Assembly: GCF_012971745.1 (NCBI RefSeq)
Contig: NZ_CP048834.1
Location: 62,001-126,000, forward strand
From: Starkeya sp. ORNL1
GTDB taxonomy: Bacteria > Pseudomonadota > Alphaproteobacteria > Rhizobiales > Xanthobacteraceae
Length of the DNA: 64,000 nt
Reading direction: 5' to 3'
Part shown: positions 34,576 through 43,408 of the stretch, in pieces
Numbering within the stretch: position 1 is the first letter of the stretch
Layout: the number at the start of each line of letters is the position of its first letter
Position numbers and translations under genes: made by a program
Notes under the pieces: model-generated
Database searches by the model: none
What the model was told of the DNA's origin: nothing
What the model saw: only the letters and a program-made list of their open reading frames with translations

Positions 34576-36108
34576 ATGATTCGCTCCATCTTCTCCGTCG
34601 GCGGCTGGACGCTTGTGTCCCGGCTTACCGGCTTCGTCCGCGATATCGTCATGGCTGCGGTGCTCGGCGCCGGGCCGGTCGCGGATGCCTTCTACATCGC
34701 CTTCCGCCTGCCGAACCATTTCCGTGCCATCTTCGCCGAGGGCGCTTTCAACGCGGCGTTCGTGCCGGCCTATGCACGGGTGAAGACGCAGGAAGGGCCG
34801 GTCAGCGCGCGGCTGTTCGCCGATCGCATGCTGACCGCGGTCGTCGTCGTGCAGTTCGCCTTCCTCGGCCTGGCGCTGGCGGCGACGCCCTGGGTGGTCG
34901 CCATACTGGCGCCCGGCCTGTCCGACGACCCTCAGCGCTTCGACCTCGCCGTCGCCTTTACCCGCATCACCTTCCCCTATCTCGGGCTGATCGCGGTGGT
35001 GACGCTGGTCGGCGGCGTGCTCAACGCCAATGACCGGTTCTGGGCCGCGGCGGCGGCCTCGATCCTGCTCAACGTCGCTATGGTCGGCACGCTCAGCGCC
35101 GTCGGCCTGTTCCCGACCCCAGGCCACGCGGCGGCCTGGGGCGTGCTGATCTCCGGCTTCCTGCAAGTCGGGCTGCTGTTGTTCGACGCCGGCACGCACG
35201 GGCTCGGGCTGCGTTTCGGCCGGCCTCGGCTCGATCCGGAGACACGGCGTTTCCTCAAGGCGCTGGGGCCTGCCATTCTCGGCTCGGCAGGCGTCCAGCT
35301 CGCCATCTTCGCCGACACGCTGATCGCTTCGTTCCTGCCGCAAGGCGCGATCGCCGCGCTGTTTTACGCCGATCGCATCAACCAGCTGCCGATCGGCGTC
35401 GTCGGCATAGCTGCCGGCATCGTGCTGCTGCCGGAAATGTCGCGTCGCCTTGCCGCCGGCGACGATGACGGCGCCCGGCACGCGCAGGCACGGGCAATCG
35501 AGCTGACGCTGCTGCTCGCGCTGCCATTCATGGCCGGCGCACTTGCTGTCCCGGAGCTGACGATGCGCGCGCTGTTCATGCGCGGCGCCTTCACCGCCGA
35601 GGCTGCCGCGGCGGCGGGGATGACGCTTGCCGCCTATGGTGTCGGGCTGGTGCCCTTCGTCATCATGCGTGCCTTCATGGCACCGTTCTACGCGCGCGGC
35701 GACACTCGTACGCCGGTGATCGCCACGCTGCTGGCGGCCGGCGTCAACATCGCCCTCAAGATCGCGCTGATGGACCAGTTCGCGCAGGTCGGGCTGGCCT
35801 TCGCCACCTCGGTCGGCGGCTGGGTGAATCTGGCGCTGCTGATCTGGTTTGCACGGCGGCAGGGCATATTGGCGGGGGATGCCGCGCTCATGCGCGCGCT
35901 GCCGCGGCTCGCCTTGGCGACGCTGCTGCTGGCGGGCGTGCTCTATGGCGTCGCCAGGGGGGCGCTGCCGTTCACAAACGCGTTGCCGGTGTTCCGTGAG
36001 GAGACACGCCTCTTCCTCTGCCTCATCATCGGGGGCGCGGTCTATGCCGCGACAATCTGGCTTACCTTAGGGCGCCGGCAGCTGCGGGCGTTGGTACGCG
36101 GCGGTTAA
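34576..36108 (+). CDS. murJ: MurJ, lipid II flippase
   Basis: 510 aa MviN-type MOP-superfamily protein, about 14 TM segments. LVSRLTGFVRDIVMAAVLGA and ADAFYIAFRLPNHFRAIFAEGAFNAAFVPAYA (read in parts) are the diagnostic N-terminal segments. It flips lipid II across the inner membrane for peptidoglycan synthesis. It starts 223 bases after gnnB, with a family B repeat between. Confidence 0.94.
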   Translation: MIRSIFSVGGWTLVSRLTGFVRDIVMAAVLGAGPVADAFYIAFRLPNHFRAIFAEGAFNAAFVPAYARVKTQEGPVSARLFADRMLTAVVVVQFAFLGLALAATPWVVAILAPGLSDDPQRFDLAVAFTRITFPYLGLIAVVTLVGGVLNANDRFWAAAAASILLNVAMVGTLSAVGLFPTPGHAAAWGVLISGFLQVGLLLFDAGTHGLGLRFGRPRLDPETRRFLKALGPAILGSAGVQLAIFADTLIASFLPQGAIAALFYADRINQLPIGVVGIAAGIVLLPEMSRRLAAGDDDGARHAQARAIELTLLLALPFMAGALAVPELTMRALFMRGAFTAEAAAAAGMTLAAYGVGLVPFVIMRAFMAPFYARGDTRTPVIATLLAAGVNIALKIALMDQFAQVGLAFATSVGGWVNLALLIWFARRQGILAGDAALMRALPRLALATLLLAGVLYGVARGALPFTNALPVFREETRLFLCLIIGGAVYAATIWLTLGRRQLRALVRGG

Positions 36109-36261
36109 CGCCACCTCGAAGGTGCCGTGATCCGACTTACGCGGTGCAGCAAAATTGTGCTATCGCCACTCGCCGAAGCGTTACCCGTGGCGGGACGGAT
36201 GCGCGGAGTTCCCGGCTCTAGAGCCGGAAAGCCATGTTGTTCGTTCGTCCGGAGGCCTTCC

Positions 36262-37488
36262 ATGAAAGTCGCGTTCCCGCGTCTCGGCTTTGTCGCGTTT
36301 GCGATGGCCGCGCTGCTCGCCGGTTGCGGTGACAACCAGCAGGCGCAGCAGGCGCCGCCTTCGCCTCCGGTCACCGTTGCACTGCCGACCAAGAAGACCA
36401 TCACCGACTATGACGAATATGTCGGGCGCTTCACCGCGGTGGACCTGATCCAGGTCTATGCGCGCGTCTCCGGTTATCTCGACAAGATCGGCTTCATCGA
36501 TGGCCAGATCGTCAAGCAGAATGACCTGCTCTTCACCATCGACAAGCGGCCCTTCCAGGTGGCGCTCGAGCAGGCGCAGGCCAACCTCGCCAGGTCGCAG
36601 GCGGACCTCGATTTCGCGATCTCCGACCTGCAGCGCGCGCAGACCCTGCTCCAGGACAAGACCTCGACCGCCATCTCCAAGCAGACCTTCGACCAGCGCC
36701 AGCAGGTCGAGCGCTCGGCGCGCGCGCAGGTCGCTGCGAATGATGCGGCGGTACGTGCCGCCCAGCTCGACCTCGAATTCACCGAGCTGCGCTCGCCGGT
36801 CAATGGCCGCATCGGTGACCGCCGCGTCGCGGTCGGCAATCTCGTTACCGGCGGGCAGGGCGGTACCAACACCAATACGTTGCTCGCCACCGTCGTCTCG
36901 ATCGACCCGATCTATTTCGAGTTCACCTTCGACGAGGCCTCCTACATCCGCTACCAGCGCATGACCAACAAGCGGGACCGCGTGGCGGGCGGACCGGGCG
37001 ATCCGATCCCGGTACAGCTCGAGCTCATCGACGAGACCGGCTTCCCGCATCAGGGCACGATGGATTTCATCGACAATGTGATCCAGGAGAGCACGGGCAC
37101 CATCCGCGGCCGTGCCAAGTTCGCCAACCCCACCGCCCAGTTCACGCCCGGCATGTTCGGCCGCATCCGTGTGCCGTCGTCCGATCCGCACGAAGCGATC
37201 CTTGTGCCGGACGTCGCCATCGGCACCGAACAGACTCGCAAGTTCGTCTATGTGATGGCCCCCGGCAGCGATCCGCAGGCGCCGCAGATGAAGTACGTCA
37301 CGCTCGGCCGCGTCGTTGACGGGCTGCGCGTCATCACCACCGGTATCACCGGCGAGGATCGCGTGGTGGTCAACGGGCTGGTCCGCATCCGGCCGGGCGC
37401 CAAGGTGGTCGCCCAGGAAGAGCAGGCCAAGCCGCCGGCCGGGACTCCGCCGGCTGGCGCTGCCGCCAAACCCGCTGCAGCGAACTGA
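36262..37488 (+). CDS. RND efflux periplasmic adaptor lipoprotein
   Basis: 408 aa from ATG 36262 with GGAGG 6 bases upstream; the frame is open further upstream but has no signal sequence there. The lipobox LLAGCG anchors it to the inner membrane. The adaptor core has VQVYARVSGYLDKIGFIDGQIVKQ (read as VYARVSGYLDKIGF), a coiled-coil hairpin and VGNLVTGG. The C-terminus is Pro/Ala-rich. AcrA/MexE type. It is 17 bases before the RND pump gene. No dedicated outer-membrane channel or regulator is adjacent. Confidence 0.92.
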   Translation: MKVAFPRLGFVAFAMAALLAGCGDNQQAQQAPPSPPVTVALPTKKTITDYDEYVGRFTAVDLIQVYARVSGYLDKIGFIDGQIVKQNDLLFTIDKRPFQVALEQAQANLARSQADLDFAISDLQRAQTLLQDKTSTAISKQTFDQRQQVERSARAQVAANDAAVRAAQLDLEFTELRSPVNGRIGDRRVAVGNLVTGGQGGTNTNTLLATVVSIDPIYFEFTFDEASYIRYQRMTNKRDRVAGGPGDPIPVQLELIDETGFPHQGTMDFIDNVIQESTGTIRGRAKFANPTAQFTPGMFGRIRVPSSDPHEAILVPDVAIGTEQTRKFVYVMAPGSDPQAPQMKYVTLGRVVDGLRVITTGITGEDRVVVNGLVRIRPGAKVVAQEEQAKPPAGTPPAGAAAKPAAAN

Positions 37489-37505
37489 TCGCGGGAGGTC
37501 GGCAC

Positions 37506-40500
37506 ATGCGCTTCTCGCACTTCTTCATCGATCGCCCGATCTTCGCCTCGGTGGTTTCCATCGTGGTGATGATCCTTGGCGGCGTGGCGTTCTTCTCGTT
37601 GCCGGTCGCGCAGTATCCGGATATCGCGCCACCAGTCATCAACGTGACCGGCCAGTATCCCGGCGCCAGCGCCGAGACGGTGGCCGACACCGTGGTCTCG
37701 CCGATCGAGCAGCAGATCAACGGCGTCGAGAAGATGATCTATCTGTCGTCGAACTCGACGGCGGACGGGCGCTTCTCCATCGCCGTGACCTTCGAGGTCG
37801 GCACCGATCTCGATATCGCGCAGGTCCAGGTGCAGAACCGCGTCGCCATTGCGGCGCCGCGCCTGCCGCAGGAAGTTCAGCAGATCGGCGTCATCACGGC
37901 GAAGAGCTCGCCGGACATATTGATGGCGGTGAGCCTCTACTCGCCGGACGATTCCCGCGACTCGCTGTTCATCTCGAACTACGCCAACCTGCAGATCAAG
38001 GATCAGCTGCAGCGCGTGAAGGGCGTCGGCTCGATCACCGTGTTCGGCAGCCGCGACTATGCCATGCAGGTCTGGCTCGACCCGACCAAGCTGCAGGCGC
38101 TGAACCTCGCCGCGACTGACGTCGTCGCCGCATTGCAGGCGCAGAACATCCAGGTCGCCTCCGGCGTGCTGAATGCGCCGCCGGTGCCGAAGCAACTCGC
38201 CTTCCAGGTGGCGGTACGCACGCTCGGGCGCCTGTCGACGCCCGAGCAGTTCGGCAACATCGTGGTGCGGCAGGTCGGTAATGCCGTGGTGCGCATGCGC
38301 GACGTCGCGCGCATCGAGATCGCGGCGCAGGACAATTCGTCCAACTCCTATTTCGATTCAAAGCCCGCGGTGGTGCTTGGCATCTTCCAGCTGCCGGGTT
38401 CGAACGCGCTCGCCACCGGCCAGGCCATCGAGGCCGAGATTGCGCGTATCTCCACGAGCTTCCCTGCCGGCGTCGCCTATTCGACCGCCTATAATCCGAC
38501 GCGCTTCATCGCCCAGTCGGTGGAGGCGGTGGAACACACCATCATCGAGGCGATCATCCTCGTCATCATCGTGGTGGTGCTGTTCCTGCAGACATGGCGC
38601 GCCGCGATCATCCCGATCCTGGCGATACCGGTGTCGCTCATCGGCACCTTCTTCGTCATGAGCCTGTTCGGCTTCTCGCTGAACAACCTCTCGCTGTTCG
38701 GTCTGGTGCTCGCCATCGGCATCGTGGTGGACGACGCCATCGTCGTGGTGGAGAGCGTCGAGCACAATATCTCGACCGGACTCTCGCCGCGTGACGCCGC
38801 CTACAAGACCATGGATGAGGTGGGCGGCGCGCTCGTCGCCATCTCGCTGGTGCTGGCCTCGGTCTTTATTCCCTCGGCCTTCATCACCGGCATATCCGGT
38901 GAGTTCTATCGCCAGTTCGCACTGACCATTGCCGGCTCGACGCTGATCTCGCTGCTGGTGTCGCTGACGCTGTCGCCCGCCATGTGTGCGCTGCTGCTGA
39001 AGCCGCATCACACCGAACGCAAGACGGCCTGGTACGCCTGGCCGGTGGTTGGCTTCTTCCGCATCTTCAACAAGGGCTTCGACGGCGTCTCGCGCGGCTA
39101 TGGCTGGCTCACCGGCCGGCTGGTGCGCTTCGCCGTCATCGTGCTCATCGTCTATGCGGGCATCCTCGCCTATGGCTTCACGGTGTTCCGCGACACGCCG
39201 CAGGGCTTCATCCCGGCGCAGGACCGCGGCTACCTGATCGTCGCCTCCCAGCTTCCGGGCGGCGCCGCACTCGAGCGCACCAACACGGTGATGACGCGGG
39301 CGGCGGAGATCGCGCTGAAGGTTCCCGGCGTCGAGCATGTGGTGAATATCGTCGGCTTCTCCGGCGCCACCTTCACCAACGCGCCGAACGCCGGCGCCAT
39401 GTTCGTCATCCTCGGGCCGGCGGAAGATCGGGCGAAGGATCCGCGCCAATCCGCGACCGCAATCCAGGGGGCGCTGTTCCAGCAGCTCGCCGGGATCGAG
39501 GAAGCGTTCATGATCGTGGTGCAGCCTCCGCCGGTGTCCGGCATCGGCAATGCCGGCGGCTTCCGCATGATGATCGAGGACCGTGGTGGCCGCGGCTTCG
39601 ACGCCTTGCAGGGCGCGGTCTATGCGATGATGGGCCGGGCCAACCAGACGCCCGGGCTGTCCCAGGTCTACTCGCTGTTCGAGACCTCGACGCCCCAGCT
39701 CTTCCTCGACATCGATCGCACCAAGGCGCAACTGCTCGGCATCAACATGGCCGACGCGTTCGCCGCGCTGCAGATCTATATCGGCTCGTCCTATGTCAAC
39801 GACTTCAACCTGTTCGGCCGCACTTACCGGGTCCAGGCCCAGGCGGACGCGCCATTCCGCCTTACCCCGGAGGACGTGCTGAGGCTCAGGGTAAAAAATA
39901 CCAATGGCGACACCGTGCCGTTCGGCTCCTTCACCACGGTGCGGGACATTTCCGGGCCGTACCGCGTGCCCCGGTACAATCTCTATCCAGCGGCGGAACT
40001 CGACGGCAACACGGCACCCGGCACCTCGCAGGGCCAGGCAATCCAGCTGATGCAGCAGATCGCCAAGGAGACCCTGCCCGAGGGCTTCGCCTTCGAATGG
40101 ACGACGCTGGCCTATCAGCAGATCAATGCCGGCAACACCGCCATCTTCGCCTTCGCGCTCGGCGTGGTGTTCGTGTTCCTGGTGCTGGCGGCGCAGTATG
40201 AGAGCCTGACATTGCCGCTGGCGGTCATCCTCATCGTGCCGATGTGTCTGATCGCCGCCGTCACCGGAATCCTGATACGCGGGATGGACAACAACATCCT
40301 CAGCCAGGTCGGCTTCATCGTGCTGATCGGGCTCGCGGCCAAGAACGCCATCCTGATCGTCGAGTTCGCCAAGCAACTCGAGGATCGCGGCGAACCGCGG
40401 CAGCAGGCGGCGACGCATGCTGCGCAGCTGCGACTGCGGCCGATCATCATGACGTCGCTCGCCTTCATCCTCGGCGTGGTGCCGCTGGTGCGGGCGACCG

Positions 40501-40697
40501 GGGCGGGCGCCGAACTGCGCCAGGCGCTCGGCACCGCGGTGTTCTCCGGCATGATCGGCGTGACCGTGTTCGGCCTGCTGTTCACGCCGACTTTCTATGT
40601 GGTGTGCCGTTGGCTGGCCAGTCTCGGCGAGCGCCGTCGGCCCGCACCGAACGTCGAGCCGCCAGCGCCGCCGGCGGAAGTGCAGCCGTCAGCGTGA
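37506..40697 (+). CDS. RND multidrug efflux permease, HAE1 (AcrB/MexF) family
   Basis: 1063 aa, the expected length. 12 TM segments and two periplasmic porter halves. MRFSHFFIDRPIFASVVSIV and LPVAQYPDIAPP mark the N-terminus, GIVVDDAIVVVE holds the proton-relay Asp pair and GLAAKNAILIVEFA the TM10 Lys. Proton-driven tripartite drug export with the upstream adaptor. A family A repeat follows the stop. Confidence 0.95.
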   Translation: MRFSHFFIDRPIFASVVSIVVMILGGVAFFSLPVAQYPDIAPPVINVTGQYPGASAETVADTVVSPIEQQINGVEKMIYLSSNSTADGRFSIAVTFEVGTDLDIAQVQVQNRVAIAAPRLPQEVQQIGVITAKSSPDILMAVSLYSPDDSRDSLFISNYANLQIKDQLQRVKGVGSITVFGSRDYAMQVWLDPTKLQALNLAATDVVAALQAQNIQVASGVLNAPPVPKQLAFQVAVRTLGRLSTPEQFGNIVVRQVGNAVVRMRDVARIEIAAQDNSSNSYFDSKPAVVLGIFQLPGSNALATGQAIEAEIARISTSFPAGVAYSTAYNPTRFIAQSVEAVEHTIIEAIILVIIVVVLFLQTWRAAIIPILAIPVSLIGTFFVMSLFGFSLNNLSLFGLVLAIGIVVDDAIVVVESVEHNISTGLSPRDAAYKTMDEVGGALVAISLVLASVFIPSAFITGISGEFYRQFALTIAGSTLISLLVSLTLSPAMCALLLKPHHTERKTAWYAWPVVGFFRIFNKGFDGVSRGYGWLTGRLVRFAVIVLIVYAGILAYGFTVFRDTPQGFIPAQDRGYLIVASQLPGGAALERTNTVMTRAAEIALKVPGVEHVVNIVGFSGATFTNAPNAGAMFVILGPAEDRAKDPRQSATAIQGALFQQLAGIEEAFMIVVQPPPVSGIGNAGGFRMMIEDRGGRGFDALQGAVYAMMGRANQTPGLSQVYSLFETSTPQLFLDIDRTKAQLLGINMADAFAALQIYIGSSYVNDFNLFGRTYRVQAQADAPFRLTPEDVLRLRVKNTNGDTVPFGSFTTVRDISGPYRVPRYNLYPAAELDGNTAPGTSQGQAIQLMQQIAKETLPEGFAFEWTTLAYQQINAGNTAIFAFALGVVFVFLVLAAQYESLTLPLAVILIVPMCLIAAVTGILIRGMDNNILSQVGFIVLIGLAAKNAILIVEFAKQLEDRGEPRQQAATHAAQLRLRPIIMTSLAFILGVVPLVRATGAGAELRQALGTAVFSGMIGVTVFGLLFTPTFYVVCRWLASLGERRRPAPNVEPPAPPAEVQPSA

Positions 40698-40725
40698 GCG
40701 GCGGCTCGCGAATGCTGACCTTCTG

Positions 40726-40831
40726 CCTCTCCCCGTCGGGGAGAGGGCAGGGGTGAGGGGCTCGCCGCTCCGCAATCGTGTCACCCCTCACCGACCCGCT
40801 TCGCGGGCCACCTCTCCCCAACGGGGAGAGG
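40726..40831. repeat. palindromic repeat, family A
   Basis: CCTCTCCCCGTCGGGGAGAGG at one end and CCTCTCCCCAACGGGGAGAGG at the other. Between them GGTGAGGGG and CCCCTCACC are complementary, so the 106 bp can fold as one long nested hairpin. It lies between the convergent RND and XRE-cupin genes and may act as a terminator. Confidence 0.8.
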
Positions 40832-40849
40832 AAAGCCAAGCGTCGCCCG

Positions 40850-41470
40850 TCAGTCCAGGACGGCCGCCTTCAACAGGCACACCATGGTGGCGTGAGCCGG
40901 CTTGGTACCGAGATTGCGGATGACGTGCCGGCGGTCGCAGCGATAGCGCAGCGTCTCGCCGGCGCGGGCCACCTCGACGACGTCCGCGCACTCGACCTCC
41001 AGTTCGCCCGACAGCACCGACAGGCACTCGATCGAGCCGCGCTGGTGGCCGTCGGAGACCAGCTCGCCGCCCGGTTCGGCGACGAAGTCGAACCATTGCA
41101 GCCATTCCACCGTCTTGATCCAGCCGGTGATGGTGAGGCGGCATTTGCCGTCCTCGGAGACCAGGATCGGCGTGTCGCCCCGGCTCAGATGCTCGACGAA
41201 CGGCTCGTCGTCGGTGGCGGCGAGGAAGCGCTCGATGGAGACGTCCAGCGCCTGCGACAGCCGCCAGACGGTGGCGAGCGTCGGGTTGGTCTCGTTGCGC
41301 TCGATCTGGCTGATGATCGACTTGGCGACGCCGGATTGCTCGGAGAGGTCAGCCAGCGAGAGATTATAGGCCTTGCGCAGCCGCTGGATGGTGCGGCCGA
41401 GCTGGCCAGTGATGGCCTGCGCACCGGCATCCATGCCGTCCCGGTCGAGAATTCGCGTGCGGCCCGACAT
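40850..41470 (-). CDS. XRE-family regulator with C-terminal cupin sensor
   Basis: 206 aa from ATG 41470 with an AGGAGG ribosome site; a longer frame exists but reads through a repeat. The HTH_3 domain (about residues 22-78) contains LSLADLSEQSGVAKSIISQIE. The C-terminal cupin (about 110-190) contains LSVLSGELEVEC and a metal-site-like arrangement. Members regulate amino-acid, polyamine or sugar catabolism and usually control adjacent genes. It is convergent with the RND genes and divergent from the SRPBCC gene, so a target is not obvious. Confidence 0.9.
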   Translation of the reverse strand: MSGRTRILDRDGMDAGAQAITGQLGRTIQRLRKAYNLSLADLSEQSGVAKSIISQIERNETNPTLATVWRLSQALDVSIERFLAATDDEPFVEHLSRGDTPILVSEDGKCRLTITGWIKTVEWLQWFDFVAEPGGELVSDGHQRGSIECLSVLSGELEVECADVVEVARAGETLRYRCDRRHVIRNLGTKPAHATMVCLLKAAVLD

Positions 41471-41500
41471 GTACCCTCCTGTGCCTGGCCGGACATTAGC

Positions 41501-41612
41501 GCATGTTCCGCGAAGGTTGGAAGACTTTTGCGCTCCGAACATGCTCCAACATATTGAATCTAGAGCACTATCTTGTCGCTCGGATGATTCGTCCGAGCGA
41601 ATGGTGCTCCGG
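41501..41612. repeat. dispersed repeat, family C
   Basis: 112 bp with GCATGTTCCGC, TTTTGCGCTCCGAACATGC, ATTGAATCTAGAGCAC and CGGATGATTCGTCCGAGCG, alignable with 17255-17359. It sits in the divergent promoter region between the XRE-cupin and SRPBCC genes. Confidence 0.7.
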
Positions 41613-41754
41613 GTTGCGCCCGCGCGACAGCGCAAGGCTGTGAGCTGCCAAAACGTCTCACGTCCACGCGCCTTGCGGGGTTTGCGCGTTGCGATAGCCT
41701 CACGCCATGGCAGCCGGAGAGCTGCCGACAAGGCCAACGCCTGGGAGGAAGCCC

Positions 41755-42228
41755 ATGTCCTATCGTCACCTGCTTGCCGCAGGGCTGCTCGTCTGTGCCG
41801 CTACGCCTGCCTTCGCCGTCGAGATCACCCGCTCGGTCGAGGTCTCCACGAACCCCGCCAAGACCTGGGAAGCGATCGGCGCCTTCTGCGGCATCGGGGT
41901 CTGGCATCCCGCCATCGCTAAATGCGAACTCGGCATGCGGAAGGCGCATGCGGCGCGTACGCTTTCGTTGAAGGGCGGCGGCACCATCCTGGAAGAGGAG
42001 CTTGAGCGCAGCGACCGCGGCATGAGCTATACCTATGCCATCCTTGAGAGCCCGCTGCCGGTCGAAGACTACAAGTCCACAATCTCGGTGAAGGAGCACG
42101 GCACCGGTTCGACCATCACCTGGGCCGGCAACTTCAAGGCCAAGGGCGCCAGCGATGCCAAGGCGGCCGAAGTCATTACCGGCATCTATGACGCCGGGCT
42201 CGGCGGCCTGAAGGCCAAGCTGAAATAA
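41755..42228 (+). CDS. secreted SRPBCC-family protein
   Basis: 157 aa from ATG 41755. A signal peptide (LLAAGLLVCAATPAFA) precedes one SRPBCC/START-like domain. ITRSVEVSTNPAKTWEAIGAFCGIGVWHPAI is typical of polyketide-cyclase/MxaD-like periplasmic members. It probably binds a small hydrophobic ligand. It is 57 bases before the dehydratase gene; no functional link is clear. Confidence 0.85.
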   Translation: MSYRHLLAAGLLVCAATPAFAVEITRSVEVSTNPAKTWEAIGAFCGIGVWHPAIAKCELGMRKAHAARTLSLKGGGTILEEELERSDRGMSYTYAILESPLPVEDYKSTISVKEHGTGSTITWAGNFKAKGASDAKAAEVITGIYDAGLGGLKAKLK

Positions 42229-42285
42229 GCGGCACTCGCCATGAAGCGGGGTGCGGATGCCGCCTCGGCGGATTAGGATGTCGCC

Positions 42286-43290
42286 ATGACCGCACATCAA
42301 CACCCCCTTCTGCCGACCTTCGCCGATGTCGCCTCCGCGGCCGAGCGCCTTGCGCCGGTCGCGGTGCGCACGCCGCTGCTCGCCGTTCCCAAGCTCGACG
42401 AGCTGACCGGCGGGCGCGTCTTCGTGAAGCCGGAGCCGCTGCAGCGCACCGGCTCCTTCAAGTTCCGCGGTGCCTATAACCGAATCTCCCGCATCGACGC
42501 GGCCGACCGGGCCGGCGGCGTCGTCGCCTGTTCCTCCGGCAACCATGCGCAGGGCGTCGCCGCGGCGGCGACGCTGCTCGGCATGCCGTCGGTCATCGTC
42601 ATGCCGAAGGATGCGCCGGCGCTGAAGAAGGCGCGCACCATCGCGTTCGGCGGTGAGGTGGTCGAGTATGACCGCGTTACCGAGGATCGCGAGGCGATCG
42701 CGCTCGATATCGCGCAGCGGCGCGGCGCTATCTATGTGCCGCCTTATGACGATTTCCACATCATCGCCGGGCAGGGCACGGTCGGGCTGGAGATCGCCGA
42801 GGATCTCGCCCGTCTCGGCCTCGCCCCGGACTACGTGCTGGCCAATGCCTCGGGCGGCGGGCTGGTGTCCGGCATCGCGCTGGCGGTGAAGCAGCATTTT
42901 CCGCATGCCCATGTGCTGACCGCCGAGCCTGCCGGCTTCGACGACCATGCGCGCTCGTTCCGTGCCGGTCATCGCGAGCGCAACGCGCAGGCCTCCGGCT
43001 CGTTCTGCGACGCGCTGCTGGCGCCGACGCCTGGCAAGCTGACCTTCGAGATCAGCTCGAAGCTGGTCGGCGAGGGCGTGGTGGCGAGTGACGAGGAAGT
43101 GGCGCGCGCCGTCGCCTTCGCCTTCGAGGAACTGAAGATCGTGGTGGAGCCGGGCGGCGCGGTCGGGCTTGCGGCAGTGCTGGCCGGGCGGCTCGACCTC
43201 AGGGGCATGACCGCCGCCATCGTGCTGTCAGGCGGCAATGTCGATGCAGCGACCTTCCTCCAATGCCTGAAGATCGCGGGACGGGCCTAG
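42286..43290 (+). CDS. threonine/serine dehydratase-like fold-type II PLP enzyme
   Basis: 334 aa. FKFRGAYNRI carries the PLP-lysine, SSGNHAQGVA binds the cofactor phosphate environment and ASGGGLVSGIA is the glycine loop. It lacks the C-terminal ACT-like regulatory domain of biosynthetic IlvA, so it is a short, catabolic-type threonine ammonia-lyase or a serine racemase-like enzyme. It would convert threonine to 2-oxobutyrate plus ammonia. A family B repeat follows. Confidence 0.88.
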   Translation: MTAHQHPLLPTFADVASAAERLAPVAVRTPLLAVPKLDELTGGRVFVKPEPLQRTGSFKFRGAYNRISRIDAADRAGGVVACSSGNHAQGVAAAATLLGMPSVIVMPKDAPALKKARTIAFGGEVVEYDRVTEDREAIALDIAQRRGAIYVPPYDDFHIIAGQGTVGLEIAEDLARLGLAPDYVLANASGGGLVSGIALAVKQHFPHAHVLTAEPAGFDDHARSFRAGHRERNAQASGSFCDALLAPTPGKLTFEISSKLVGEGVVASDEEVARAVAFAFEELKIVVEPGGAVGLAAVLAGRLDLRGMTAAIVLSGGNVDAATFLQCLKIAGRA

Positions 43291-43295
43291 GTTTC

Positions 43296-43385
43296 GTCAT
43301 CCCGGCCGAAGACCCGGGATCGTAAGAAGGGGATGCGCAACACCTTCCTACGATCCCGGATCGGCCTTCGGCCGTCCGGGATGAC
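43296..43385. repeat. palindromic repeat, family B
   Basis: GTCATCCCGGCCGAAGACCC to CCGTCCGGGATGAC, with GGGATCGTAAGAAG and CTACGATCCCGG as inner complementary arms. It lies between the convergent dehydratase and glycosyltransferase genes. Confidence 0.75.
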
Positions 43386-43408
43386 GACATTTGCGGCTTA
43401 ACGCGCCC

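Noticed and set aside
38358..40418. 686-codon reverse frame opposite the RND permease
   Set aside because: His/Asp/Arg-rich shadow with no recognisable domain; the forward strand encodes a complete AcrB-type protein.
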